From NCBI GenBank assembly GCA_026393985.1, contig JAPKZB010000093.1, forward strand, positions 162,315 through 226,314: a stretch of DNA of 64,000 nt, in the 5' to 3' direction. This stretch comes from Acidobacteriota bacterium. Lineage in GTDB: Bacteria > Acidobacteriota > Terriglobia > Bryobacterales > Bryobacteraceae. Under the pieces are notes generated by a model, which saw nothing but the letters and a program-made list of their open reading frames with translations, ran no database searches and was not told the DNA's origin. This document shows, in pieces, positions 48,414 through 57,280 of the stretch; position 1 is the first letter of the stretch, and each line of letters begins with the position of its first letter. Position numbers and translations under genes: made by a program.

Positions 48414-49772
48414 ATGACCCCCAACCATTCCCACATCCCCTTCTTCCGCCGCCCCTTCGCCTCGCGGCGCGAGTTCTTCCGCCTGCTCGGCGCTGGCGTC
48501 ACGGGCTGCTTCCTCGCCGGCAACTCCCAGGCTCAGCTCGTCCGCAACCTCGACGTGAAAACCCGGAACACTGCCAAGAATGTCATCTTCATTCTGCTCA
48601 CCGGCGCCCCGTCCCACGTCGATACCTTCGATCTCAAGTTCCTCGACGGCATCAGCCCCGCCGGCTTCCAGCCCGAGACCATCAAAGGCATCCGCTTCAA
48701 CACCGGCGTCTTCCCTAAAATCGCCGCCCAACTTGACGACATCGCCATCCTCCGCAGCGTCCGCGCCTGGGCCGCCCAGCACTCGCTCTCGCAAACCTGG
48801 GTGCAGATCGGCCGCAGCCCCGCCGCCGTCCTCGGCGACGTCGCCCCCAACATCGGTTCTATCGTCGCACTCGAAAAACGGGCTGAACGCACGCCCGGCC
48901 AGCTCTTCCCCACGTTCCTGGCTTTAAACGCCGACGGCGCGGTGGGCTCCGGCTATCTGCCCGCGCAGTACGAGCCCTTCAAGACGGCGCCCAGCACCAC
49001 CGGCCTCGCCAACACCGCGCATCCCGACGGCGCGGCCCGCTTCACCGCGAAATACGATCTGCTCGAAAGCCTCGACGCCCCGCTGCGCGCCAAGTCCCCC
49101 CTCTCGCCCGTCATGGAGGACTACGGAGCCTTCTATCAGTCGGCCCGCGGCCTCATGTACAACCCCACCGTCGACCAGGCCTTCAAGTACACCGCCGCCG
49201 ACAGCGCCCGTTACGGTAACACCGGCTTCGGCAACGCCCTGCTCACCGCCAAACAGGTGCTCGCCGCCAACTCCGGTACCCGCTACATCCAGATCACCCT
49301 CGGCGGCTGGGATATGCACTCGGGCATCTACGCCCCCAACGGTAACAGCATGTTTACCCTCGGCCGGACGCTCGATAACGGCTACGGCGCGCTGATCGCC
49401 GACCTCAAGGCCGCCGGCCTGCTCAACGAAACGCTGGTGGTGATGATGGGCGAGTTCGGCCGCACGGTCGGCGCGCTGAACAACCAGGCGGGGCGCGATC
49501 ACTACACGCAGCAGTTCGCCGTCTTCGCCGGCGGCGGCGTCAAAGGCGGCCGCGCCATCGGGGAAACCGATGCGCAGGGCGCCCGCACCACCGAGTTCGG
49601 CTGGTCCGAGCAACGCGACATCCGCGTCGAGGATATCGAAGCGACCATCTACTCCGCCCTCGGCATCAATTGGACCAACGTGCGCTACGACGACCCCTTC
49701 GGCCGCGGCTTCGAGTACGTGCCCTACGCCAGCGAAGGGCTCTACAAGCCGGTTGAGGAGCTCTGGGGCTAA
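48414..49772 (+). CDS. DUF1501 Tat-exported protein
   Basis: A 452-residue DUF1501 protein with a twin-arginine signal (FASRREFFRLLGAGVTGC). The fold is alkaline-phosphatase/sulfatase-like. NVIFILLTGAPSHVDTFDLK carries the first metal-site region, LVVMMGEFGRTVGALNNQAG and GRDHYTQQFAVFAGGGVKGG the second. The sulfatase formylglycine motif is absent, so sulfatase activity is not expected. AAGGAG lies 8 bp before the ATG. It is co-transcribed with the DUF1549/DUF1553 gene; the two are thought to work together at the cell surface. Confidence 0.9.
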   Translation: MTPNHSHIPFFRRPFASRREFFRLLGAGVTGCFLAGNSQAQLVRNLDVKTRNTAKNVIFILLTGAPSHVDTFDLKFLDGISPAGFQPETIKGIRFNTGVFPKIAAQLDDIAILRSVRAWAAQHSLSQTWVQIGRSPAAVLGDVAPNIGSIVALEKRAERTPGQLFPTFLALNADGAVGSGYLPAQYEPFKTAPSTTGLANTAHPDGAARFTAKYDLLESLDAPLRAKSPLSPVMEDYGAFYQSARGLMYNPTVDQAFKYTAADSARYGNTGFGNALLTAKQVLAANSGTRYIQITLGGWDMHSGIYAPNGNSMFTLGRTLDNGYGALIADLKAAGLLNETLVVMMGEFGRTVGALNNQAGRDHYTQQFAVFAGGGVKGGRAIGETDAQGARTTEFGWSEQRDIRVEDIEATIYSALGINWTNVRYDDPFGRGFEYVPYASEGLYKPVEELWG

Positions 49773-49798
49773 AATCTCTCGCGTTAGAATCAAAGTAG

Positions 49799-50050
49799 AT
49801 GACCCGCGTTCAACTCCGCTACCAGCTGCTGAAGCCCCTCGATGAGGCCCTCATGAAGAGCATCAACCGGGCCCACGCCATCTACGGCATCGAACAGATC
49901 AAGGTACAGCCGTCGCTTGACGAAATCCTCGTCGAATACGACGCCTCCCGGCTCTCGATCGATAAGGTGGAAAACAACCTGCACCGGGCGGGCATCCCCG
50001 CCGCCCGGATCACCGCACCGGCGAATACCCCGCCGCCCGCCACAGCGTAA
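49799..50050 (+). CDS. Small HMA-like ferredoxin-fold protein without CXXC
   Basis: An 83-residue protein whose pattern resembles the heavy-metal-associated fold: strand RVQLRYQLL, helix LDEALMKSINRAHAIYGI, strand EQIKVQPSLDEILVEYD, helix SIDKVENNLHRAGI. The metal-binding CXXC loop of true HMA domains is missing and the first loop lacks any Cys. It may therefore be a divergent relative with another role. The tail is Pro/Ala-rich. It follows the DUF1501 gene by 26 bp and its end overlaps the NIPSNAP gene on the other strand by 41 bp. Confidence 0.55.
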   Translation: MTRVQLRYQLLKPLDEALMKSINRAHAIYGIEQIKVQPSLDEILVEYDASRLSIDKVENNLHRAGIPAARITAPANTPPPATA

Positions 50051-50663
50051 TCTCCATCCACTGGGAAATCTGCCCACCCCGCTCAATACTTTCCGCCCGC
50101 ACCCGGTGCCACTCCGGGTCGGCCATAAATGCCCCCCACGCCCGCTCCCGCTCCCCGAGATCGGCGAACGGCGTTACGTACACCAAATTGGGTAGATGGC
50201 GGCCCGCCAGCGTGCTGCTGTACAGCACCGGCCGAATCCCCAGCCGGTGGAAGATCCCAATCTCCGGCCCCGCAAACCGCTCGTGCAACAGCTCCAGCTG
50301 TGGCCACGACGGCGAATGGTACAGCCGCATCTCAAAGATCCGGCCCTTCTCGCCGCCCCCCAACTCCAACTCCGGCGAATAACTCGTCGGCTCAAGCAGC
50401 GTTACCGACGCATCCGCCGTCGCCGGCGGCTCCACCCGGCTCTCGAGCCACTCCGCCACCGATCCGTAGCCCCGAAGCGTCGCCACCTGCGGCATCTGCG
50501 CCGCCACCACGGCATCGAGCACCAGCGCCGGACCCGGATGCGCCGGCAGCCAGCGATTCTGTATCCACTCGTGCACCGCCGGCCCCTGCGGCCCCTGATG
50601 CAACACAAACTGTTCCAGCACGTAAAGCTGGGTCTTCTGATTTGGCGAAGTCTGTCTCAGCAC
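50010..50663 (-). CDS. NIPSNAP-family protein
   Basis: A 217-residue protein with two dimeric alpha-beta barrel (NIPSNAP-like) halves. The first is QLYVLEQFVLHQGPQGPAVH and ATLRGYGSVAEWLES. The second begins FEMRLYHSPSWPQLELLHER and ends FADLGERERAWGAFMADPEW, the diagnostic family segment. The start is GTG at 50663. No signal peptide is seen. In Acidobacteriota these proteins are common and have no established function. It is divergent from the YVTN-phosphoesterase gene, with a 22-bp gap between starts. Confidence 0.82.
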   Translation of the reverse strand: MLRQTSPNQKTQLYVLEQFVLHQGPQGPAVHEWIQNRWLPAHPGPALVLDAVVAAQMPQVATLRGYGSVAEWLESRVEPPATADASVTLLEPTSYSPELELGGGEKGRIFEMRLYHSPSWPQLELLHERFAGPEIGIFHRLGIRPVLYSSTLAGRHLPNLVYVTPFADLGERERAWGAFMADPEWHRVRAESIERGGQISQWMEITLWRAAGYSPVR

Positions 50664-50685
50664 GATAATAATTGAGATTACCTCT

Positions 50686-53361
50686 ATGCGCGCCGCTTTT
50701 GGATTGCTCCTCCCCCTCGCCCTGTTTGCGGCCGACTACCGCACCCCCGCCGGCACCCGCCCCGCCGCCCGCCGCCCCGGCGGAGAAACCATCCTGCCCG
50801 GCGGCCGCATGCTCGCCCCCCTCGGCCGCCAGTTCCAAACCGGCCCCGGCATCTGGGGCCTCGCCGTCTCCCCCGACGGCCGCCACGTCGTCTCCGCCGA
50901 CGGCGGACCCAACCGCTACTCCCTCACCGTCCTCGACCAAAGCGCTGGCGCCTACCGCATCCACACCATCGAAGCCCTCGGCTCCCGCCCCAGGCCCGCC
51001 GACGATGACGACGACGAGTTCCGCAGCGTCTTCATGGGCCTGGCTTTTGAAAACAACCGCGACCTCTGGGCCAGCGAAGGCAACTCCGGCCGCGTCCGCC
51101 TCCTCGACATCGCCACCGGCAAACCCAAACAGATCCTCGAACTCAACGGCAACGGCTTCGCCGACTCCTACTCCGGCGACCTCGCCCTCGACCCCGCCCG
51201 TGGCCTGCTCTACGTCGTCGACCAAGCCAACTTCCGGGTCGTCATCTTCGAGGCGAAGAAAAGGCGAATGGTGGGTTCGTTTCGCACTGGGCGTCTCCCG
51301 TTCGCCATCGCCCTCTCCCCGGACGGCCGCCGCGTCTACGTCACCAACATCGGCATGTTCGAGTACAGCGCCATCCCCGGCGCCGATGCCAAGGCCGCTC
51401 GCCTCACCGGACTCCCCTTCCCCGCCTTCGGCTTCCCGAGCGCCGAGGCCGCACAGGGCGCCGAGCGCCGGAACGCCTCCGGCGCCCCCGTCGCCGTCCC
51501 GGGCCTCGGCAGTCCCAACGTGAAAGAGGCCAACTCACTCACCGTCGTCGACGTCGCCGATCCCGCCGCGGCCCGCGTCCTCGCGTTCATCCCCACCGGC
51601 AAACCCTTCGGTAACGGCATCCACGGCGGCTCCAGCCCGAGCGGCGTCCTCGCCCACGGCGACCACGTCTATGTCGCCAACGGCCACAACGACTCCGTCA
51701 CCGTCATCAACGCCAAGACTCTGACGGTCGAACGCGAAATCGAAATCCGCATCCCCGGCCTCGAATCCCTCCGCGGCGTCCTCCCCACCGGCATGGCCAT
51801 CCACGGCCATCACCTGCTCGTGGCCGAAGCCGGCATCAACGCCGTCGGCGTCATCGACCTCAAACACCACAAGCACATCGCCCACCTGCCGGCCGGCTGG
51901 TTCCCCACCCGCGTCGCCGTCCACGGCAGCCTCATCCACGTCGGCAACGCCAAAGGCCACGGCACCGGCCCCAATGCCTCCATGACCAAGGCCTTTGACC
52001 GCAGCTTCAACGCCGAACTCCGCCGCGGCAGCGTCTCCGTCTACCCCTTCCCGGCGCCCGACGAGTTCGCCAAACATACGGCCAGGGTGCTGCAGTTGAA
52101 CGGCTTCCTGCCCCAAAAGGCTGCCGCGCCGGCGCTGCCCAAAGAGATCCGCTACGTCGTCGTCATCGTCAAGGAAAACCGGACCTTCGACGAAGTCTTC
52201 GGCGATGTCGTCACCGCCTCGAACGGCGCCGTGAACTCGGCGTGGGACCTGGCGCGGTTCGGCCAGTACGCCATCGTCCAATCCGAGCGCGGCAGCCTGC
52301 AAAACCGCGCCGCGCTGCGCAACGTCGCCGTCACGCCCAACCACCGCTCGCTCATCGACCGCTACGCCTTCTCCGACAACTTCTACGCCGACTCCGAAGT
52401 CTCCGTCGACGGCCACCACTGGCTCGCCGGCTCCTACCCGAACGCCTGGACCGAATCGACGCTCATGGCCGCCTACGGCGGTCAGAAGAACTTCCGGTTC
52501 CCCACCGCGGCGCCGGGCCGGCTCCTGTTCACCGGCAGTAACTCCTCGGTGCATCCGGAAGAGCAGCTTGAAGCCGGGGCGATCTGGCACCACCTCGAAC
52601 GGCACAAGATCCCGTTCCGTAACTTCGGCGAAGGCTTCGAACTCGCCGGCGGCGACGAGGGCGAAGGGCTCAAACCCACGGGCGTCCGCTTCCTCACCAA
52701 CGTCCCCATGCCGGACCCGCTCTACCGCAACACCTCCCGCGACTATCCCAACTACAACACAAACATCCCGGACCAGTTCCGCGCCACGCAGTTCATCAAG
52801 GAGGTGGAGCGCCTTTATATCGAGGGTAACGAGGAGTTCCCCCGGTTCTTGTTTGTCCACCTGCCGAATGACCACATGGCCAAGCCGCGCCCCGAAGACG
52901 GCTACCCATACCAGGCCTCCTACGTCGCCGACAACGACATCGCCCTCGGTCGCATCATGGAGTTTCTCTCAAAAAGCCCGTGGTGGAAGCAGATGGCCGT
53001 GCTGATCACCGAAGACGACTCGCAGGGCGGCGTCGACCACGTCGACTCCCACCGCACCGTGATGATGGTCGCCAGCCCCTACGCCAAAAAGAACTACGTC
53101 TCGAAGGTAAACTCCAGCTTCCCCGGACTCCTCAAGACCGCCTTCCGCCTGCTGGGCCTGCCGCCGCTCAACCTCTACGACGCCGCCGCCGCCGACCTGT
53201 CCGACTGCTTCTCCAGCGCCGACCCGGACTTTACTCCCTTTAAGCTGCTCTCTGTCCGGCCCGACCTGTTTGACCCGGCCAAAGCGCGGGAGCCGCTCGA
53301 CCCGAAGCCGGGGCCGAAGATGGACGATCCCCGGGCGCTCAAAGAGCTGCAGAAACCTTAG
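50686..53361 (+). CDS. YVTN beta-propeller / phosphoesterase fusion
   Basis: An 891-residue exported protein. A signal peptide (MRAAFGLLLPLALFA) precedes a seven-bladed YVTN-type propeller covering about residues 45-440 (GLAVSPDGRHVVSADG, IALSPDGRRVYVTNIG, VYVANGHNDSVTVINA). From residue 485 it has a phosphoesterase/phospholipase-C-like domain (YVVVIVKENRTFDEVFGDV, with the catalytic region including Glu and Asn; later LITEDDSQGGVDHVDSHRT). Such bifunctional proteins occur in soil bacteria and are annotated as alkaline-phosphatase-like. The propeller probably binds the substrate or a partner. The gene runs into the MFS gene on the opposite strand. Confidence 0.88.
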   Translation: MRAAFGLLLPLALFAADYRTPAGTRPAARRPGGETILPGGRMLAPLGRQFQTGPGIWGLAVSPDGRHVVSADGGPNRYSLTVLDQSAGAYRIHTIEALGSRPRPADDDDDEFRSVFMGLAFENNRDLWASEGNSGRVRLLDIATGKPKQILELNGNGFADSYSGDLALDPARGLLYVVDQANFRVVIFEAKKRRMVGSFRTGRLPFAIALSPDGRRVYVTNIGMFEYSAIPGADAKAARLTGLPFPAFGFPSAEAAQGAERRNASGAPVAVPGLGSPNVKEANSLTVVDVADPAAARVLAFIPTGKPFGNGIHGGSSPSGVLAHGDHVYVANGHNDSVTVINAKTLTVEREIEIRIPGLESLRGVLPTGMAIHGHHLLVAEAGINAVGVIDLKHHKHIAHLPAGWFPTRVAVHGSLIHVGNAKGHGTGPNASMTKAFDRSFNAELRRGSVSVYPFPAPDEFAKHTARVLQLNGFLPQKAAAPALPKEIRYVVVIVKENRTFDEVFGDVVTASNGAVNSAWDLARFGQYAIVQSERGSLQNRAALRNVAVTPNHRSLIDRYAFSDNFYADSEVSVDGHHWLAGSYPNAWTESTLMAAYGGQKNFRFPTAAPGRLLFTGSNSSVHPEEQLEAGAIWHHLERHKIPFRNFGEGFELAGGDEGEGLKPTGVRFLTNVPMPDPLYRNTSRDYPNYNTNIPDQFRATQFIKEVERLYIEGNEEFPRFLFVHLPNDHMAKPRPEDGYPYQASYVADNDIALGRIMEFLSKSPWWKQMAVLITEDDSQGGVDHVDSHRTVMMVASPYAKKNYVSKVNSSFPGLLKTAFRLLGLPPLNLYDAAAADLSDCFSSADPDFTPFKLLSVRPDLFDPAKAREPLDPKPGPKMDDPRALKELQKP

Positions 53362-54530
53362 CTTTCCCCGCCCGGCGCCGGCAGCGCCGCCAGCAGAAAC
53401 CGCCCGGCCAGAATGAAGGCGAACGTCACCAGCAGCGGAACCGTATAGCTTCCGGTCGCCGACCAGAGCACCGACATCAGCGACGGAAACCACGACTGCC
53501 CCACCACGTTCACCGGCACAATAATCGCCAGCACCGCCGCCAGCGACCGGCTGCCGAAGTGCTCGGCGGCCACCAGCGGCAGCAGCAGCGAATCGACGCT
53601 CATCCCCAGGCCGAACAGCAGCGCGAACAGGTACGGCACCCGGTCCGGCGACCAGTCCAGCACCAGCAGCAGCGGCAGCGAGCCCACCATCAGGCCAAAA
53701 GCCCCGCTCAGCACGGCGCGCTTCGGGAAGCGATTGATGCTCCAGGCGAACAGAAAGCGGCCGGCCGAACCGGTGAGCAGCATCAGCAGGACGGTCAGCC
53801 CGTAGACGGAGTCCAGGCGCGCCTGGTTCGGGTAGTTCACCTCGCGCAGGATGAGCTTCAGGTGCTGGCTGATGCCGCCGATGCCGGCTATCGAGCTGGT
53901 GGTGCCGGTGAGCAGCAGCCAGAAGGCCCGGTTGCGCACGACGGGCGCGGGCTTCGATCGGGCGTGGTGGTCCGGCTTGGTCGCGGGCAGACCCCAATAC
54001 GCGAGGGGCACAGCCACGACGACGATGCCGCCCAGGATTAGCAGAGCGGTTTCAAAGCCGTAGGCAAGGGTGAGCGGACGAGCCACCGCGACGACCGAAA
54101 GCGCCCCCAGCAGGCTGATACCGAAGTAGGCGAGCGCCAGCGCGGGGCCGGGCTTTTCGGGAAACAGGCGGGTCAGCAGGATCTGGTGGGCCAGCGGCCC
54201 GGCGAAGCTCCAGCCGGCCATGTACAGGATCCAGACCCCGTAGTAGACGAGCAGGTTCGGCGGCATGAGTCCGAAGCCGGCGAGCGACGCGGCCACCAGC
54301 ACGGCGCCGCTCGTGATGGAGTGGCGCGGCGAGAGGCGGCGGACGTAGAGCGGGCCGAGGATGAGGGTGATGAAGGTGCCGAGCGGCAGGCCGAGCATGA
54401 TGGCCCCGCGGGACCAGCCGTAAGCAGTCTCCCAGTAGTCGTAGAAGAAGGCGATGGCATAGTAAGGCAGGCCGACCGTGAGGCCGAGCAGCAGCGACGA
54501 GAGCGCGGCGATGCGCCAGCGAAAGTTCAT
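53358..54530 (-). CDS. MFS transporter
   Basis: A 390-residue major facilitator with twelve predicted helices. It opens RIAALSSLLLGLTVGLPYYA, has an Arg-rich cytoplasmic loop after helix 2 (GPLYVRRLSPRHS), a central cytoplasmic loop (TKPDHHARSKPAP) and a second half starting GLTVLLMLLTGSAGR. The pattern is closest to the OFA/monocarboxylate-like branch, but the substrate is not determinable. The ATG overlaps the stop of the ROK-like kinase gene by 4 bp, so the kinase and transporter are translationally coupled and may handle the same sugar or acid. Confidence 0.88.
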   Translation of the reverse strand: MNFRWRIAALSSLLLGLTVGLPYYAIAFFYDYWETAYGWSRGAIMLGLPLGTFITLILGPLYVRRLSPRHSITSGAVLVAASLAGFGLMPPNLLVYYGVWILYMAGWSFAGPLAHQILLTRLFPEKPGPALALAYFGISLLGALSVVAVARPLTLAYGFETALLILGGIVVVAVPLAYWGLPATKPDHHARSKPAPVVRNRAFWLLLTGTTSSIAGIGGISQHLKLILREVNYPNQARLDSVYGLTVLLMLLTGSAGRFLFAWSINRFPKRAVLSGAFGLMVGSLPLLLVLDWSPDRVPYLFALLFGLGMSVDSLLLPLVAAEHFGSRSLAAVLAIIVPVNVVGQSWFPSLMSVLWSATGSYTVPLLVTFAFILAGRFLLAALPAPGGES

Positions 54531-55309
54531 TGCGCCGCCAGCAGGGCGCCGCGGGCGGCGAGGAGCTCCGGCTGCGGGGCCCGTTCAACGCGGCAGGCCG
54601 CGCGGAGCGCGGGCAGCGCGCGGCGGTCGACGGCGGCAAGGGCCGCGGTGAGGTAGCCGCGAAAGGAGAGGGTGCCGCCGTAGAGGCCGATCCTTTCGGG
54701 GCGGAAAAGATTGATGAGGGTGGCGATGCCAGCGCCGAAGGCATCGCCGGCGGCGCGGACGGCGGCGATGGCGACCGGGTCGTGGCGGCTGAGGCGTTCG
54801 GCCAGCTCCGGGGCGGTGAGTGCGAGGCGGGCGAGCAGCGAGGCGCCGGAGGCGGCGGCGTCGAGAGTCGCCTCCGGACCGTAGGGGACGTAGCCGAGTT
54901 CGGTGTAGGGGACGCGGTGGCCGGCGATTTGGAGGGCGGCGGCGATGGCGGTGCCGGAGCCAACGATGGCGACGGTTGCGCCGGGGGCGCAGCTGGCGGC
55001 GTAAGCCGTAAGGGCGGCCTGGCCGTCATTGAGCACGGCGGCGGCACGGGGCTGCCAGCCGTTGAGGAGAGGAAGGACGTCGCAGGGGCCGACGACGCCT
55101 TCGTCGTTGACGAGCCCGGGGACGGCCAGGCCGTAGACGAGCTCGGCCGGCGCGAGTTCGGCGCGGACGGCGGCGAGGCGGGCGTCGAGGTCGGCCGGGG
55201 TAAAGCCGGGGCCGGTGGGGAACTTCCAGGTTCGTTCGCCCGCGGGCGTTTCAGCGAGGATCAGCAGCTTCGTGCCGCCGAGATCAACGCCGAGCGGAAT
55301 GAGGGGCAT
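54527..55309 (-). CDS. ROK-like sugar kinase
   Basis: A 260-residue ASKHA-fold kinase. The phosphate-1 motif is LGVDLGGTKLLILAE at the N-terminus, the ROK NDxxxA-like site is VLNDGQAALTAYA near residue 95, the adenosine region is VAIVGSGTAIAAAL, and the sugar-contact region is YTELGYVPYG. The Cys-rich zinc site of classic ROK proteins is missing, so it could be an N-acetylglucosamine-kinase-type relative. The start at 55309 was chosen just before the first strand. It is coupled to the MFS gene and divergent from a LysR regulator that probably controls both. Confidence 0.83.
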   Translation of the reverse strand: MPLIPLGVDLGGTKLLILAETPAGERTWKFPTGPGFTPADLDARLAAVRAELAPAELVYGLAVPGLVNDEGVVGPCDVLPLLNGWQPRAAAVLNDGQAALTAYAASCAPGATVAIVGSGTAIAAALQIAGHRVPYTELGYVPYGPEATLDAAASGASLLARLALTAPELAERLSRHDPVAIAAVRAAGDAFGAGIATLINLFRPERIGLYGGTLSFRGYLTAALAAVDRRALPALRAACRVERAPQPELLAARGALLAAQ

Positions 55310-55367
55310 GTTGACCATTTTCAGGTTGGCGTGCGATAGCGTCCAATACACAGGGCCGCGAGTGCCG

Positions 55368-55382
55368 ATAACCTGTAGTTAT
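55368..55382. promoter_or_regulatory. LysR-type palindrome (T-N11-A) on the regulator start codon
   Basis: ATAAC-CTGTA-GTTAT is a perfect 5-bp inverted repeat and contains the T-N11-A core of LysR boxes. It lies between the ROK-like gene (start 55309) and the LysR gene, and its last AT is the start of the LysR ATG. Binding here would block the regulator's own translation start region or promoter, which suits negative autoregulation and activation of the divergent kinase-transporter operon. Confidence 0.6.
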
Positions 55383-56271
55383 GGCAGCGCTCGATTTGGT
55401 GGATTTTCAGGCGGTAGCGACACTGGCGGAGTTAGGACATTTTGGCCGGGCCGCGGAGCGGCTGGGGGTATCGCAACCTGCGTTGACGAAGCGGATCCGG
55501 TTGGTGGAGGAGCGGATCGGCGGGAAATTGTTCGAGCGTCTGGCGCGGGGCATACGGCTGACGGCAGCCGGGGCGGCGTTGGCGGACCGGGCGCGGCTGG
55601 TGCTGGCCGAAGCGGAGGACGCCGAAGCGAGGACGCGCGGAGTGCTGGGAGGCACGAGCGGGGAGCTCCGCATCGGCGCGGGCTTGACGACCCTGTTCGC
55701 CGGGCTGCCGGAGGTGCTGGGTGCGTTTCACCGCCGGCATCCGGAGGTCCGGCTGACCGTGCGGGACATGGCGAGCGGGGAACAGGCCGAGGCGCTGCGG
55801 CGGGGGGAACTGGACGTTGGCTTCTTGCGATTGGATGCGGCGGGGCCGGGCCTGGAGGTTGAGGCGATCCGGCGGGAGGAGTTGCGTCTGGTGGCGGCGG
55901 CGAAGGGTCCGCGGAGCCGGCGGGCGTTGTGGGCGAGCCCGTTTGTCATGTTGTCGCGGAGCGTATCGCCGACCTTTCATGACCATGTTCTGGCGACGTG
56001 CCGGGCGTTGGGGGTGACGCCGCGGGTGGGGCAGGAGACCCATCAGTTGCTGACGGCGCTGGCACTGGTGCGGGCGGGGGTGGGGGTGAGTTTGGTGCCG
56101 GGGTCGGTGACGGCAATGGGGATCGCGGGGTTGCGGGTGATGGAGGTGGGCGTGGCGGAAGCGGCCTGGACGGTGGCCATGGCGTGGCGGCGAGAGGCCG
56201 GGGGGGGTACGCCGCTGCGCTATTTTCTGGGACTGGCGCGGCGGCACTGGGCACACGAGGCGAGGCGATGA
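55381..56271 (+). CDS. LysR-family transcriptional regulator
   Basis: A 296-residue LysR protein. The winged helix-turn-helix is FQAVATLAELGHFGRAAERL followed by SQPALTKRIRLVEERIG (residues about 9-55). The effector domain begins GELRIGAGLTTLFAGLPEVL and continues to AWTVAMAWRREAG with the usual periplasmic-binding-protein-like fold. Length is standard. A palindromic T-N11-A site covers the start codon. Its divergent neighbours are the ROK-like kinase and MFS genes, the probable targets. The stop at 56271 adjoins the degenerate frame on the other strand. Confidence 0.93.
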   Translation: MAALDLVDFQAVATLAELGHFGRAAERLGVSQPALTKRIRLVEERIGGKLFERLARGIRLTAAGAALADRARLVLAEAEDAEARTRGVLGGTSGELRIGAGLTTLFAGLPEVLGAFHRRHPEVRLTVRDMASGEQAEALRRGELDVGFLRLDAAGPGLEVEAIRREELRLVAAAKGPRSRRALWASPFVMLSRSVSPTFHDHVLATCRALGVTPRVGQETHQLLTALALVRAGVGVSLVPGSVTAMGIAGLRVMEVGVAEAAWTVAMAWRREAGGGTPLRYFLGLARRHWAHEARR

Positions 56272-56605
56272 TCAAAGCCAGGCGTCTGGTGGCTCCCGCG
56301 TGCCGGGAACGAGGCGAGGCCGAGGAGCAGGAGAGGACTCCGCGACGAGCATGGGGCAGAACGCGAGGAGCTGGGCGGCGCCGAGGATCCACGATTCGAG
56401 ACGTGCGGGCGGTAGGGTACATGCCAACGGTTTGCGCGATGTTGCTCGCGATGGGGGAGAACGCCATGGGAAACGCGATGCCTGCAATCCCGGTCTGCCG
56501 GATGATCTTCCGGCTGCCCATTCGGCGACCGATCAGCCAGGCGAGGGCGAGAAGGACGAGGGCGGCGATCCGGCGGGGCGGGTCGACAGGGTGGCCGGGC
56601 TAACG
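56272..56605 (-). pseudogene. Remnant of a membrane protein, frameshifted
   Basis: Two adjoining minus-strand pieces read as membrane-like sequence: RIAALVLLALAWLIGRR then IAFPMAFSPIASNIAQTVGMYPTAR (about 56400-56605; only parts quoted), and after a one-base shift near 56400 LESWILGAAQLLAFCPMLVAES down to a stop at 56272. No start codon is available upstream because a stop intervenes. I cannot name the family; it looks like the C-terminal end of a small integral membrane protein with two helices. Composition matches the chromosome, not the later low-GC island. Confidence 0.4.
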
Positions 56606-56754
56606 TGACGGAGCAGAATGGCCCCTGCGCGACCGTTGAGAGGGTGAAGCCGGGTTGCAGAGCAGACTCCTTTGTGTGGGGCAGCGGTTGAGAAAGCTTC
56701 GTGAGCCTGTCCCAGAAGGGGTAGTTCAAAAAGAGCAGTGTTTTAAGGACCACC

Positions 56755-57280
56755 AGGAGCGAAACGCGGGCCGGTAGCGGCGGGCGAGGAGGCCCGTAGC
56801 CTGCGTCAGATCGAGATCGGCCAGCAGGAGGCCGGTTGCGCCGGAGGGGTTGCTCGCGAGCAGGTCGCCATCGGGGGTGGCGAGGGCGGTGCAGGGCGGT
56901 GCGCGAGCGAAGGCATAGTTGACAGCGGCGAAGTTTCAGGTGTTCTTGGCGGCCCGGCGGACGGTTTCCGGATAGCGCCAACCTTCATGACAGATGGTCA
57001 CGCCGAAGCGTAGGGGCCCGGCGGGGTTCAGGACGAGCGCGGCGGCGTGTAAGCCCTTGACTGCGGGGCGTTCGGTGCCGAGGATGGCGGTGATGCCGGC
57101 ACGCCGGGTGGCCTCTGCAAGGGTAGCCCAGGCGGCTTCGAGGGTCCGGGCGTCGGGCGGAGGAAGCCCGCGAGCGGGGTCGCGATAGCCGGGGAGGGAG
57201 CATGCGGGGAAGCACAGGACGCTGGCCCCGGCGCGGGCGGCCTCGCGCAGAGGAAAACGGCCGGCGATCATCGCCCGCTC
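56755..57280 (-). pseudogene. Nitrilase-superfamily (C-N hydrolase) remnant
   Basis: In one frame on the minus strand the sequence reads AARAGASVLCFPACSLPGYR, then AITAILGTERPAVKGLHAAA and the nucleophile region LRFGVTICHEGWRYPETV. A TGA at about 56936-56938 interrupts it, and the same frame continues as NFAAVNYAFARAPPCTAL and DGDLLASNPSGATGLLLADL, ending TGLLARRYRP. A segment of the normal protein is missing at the stop. The catalytic Glu of the first motif (CFPE in the family) is Ala here (CFPA), while the Cys is kept. It is therefore almost certainly inactive. Its 5' end is fused in frame to a dehydrogenase fragment. Confidence 0.75.
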
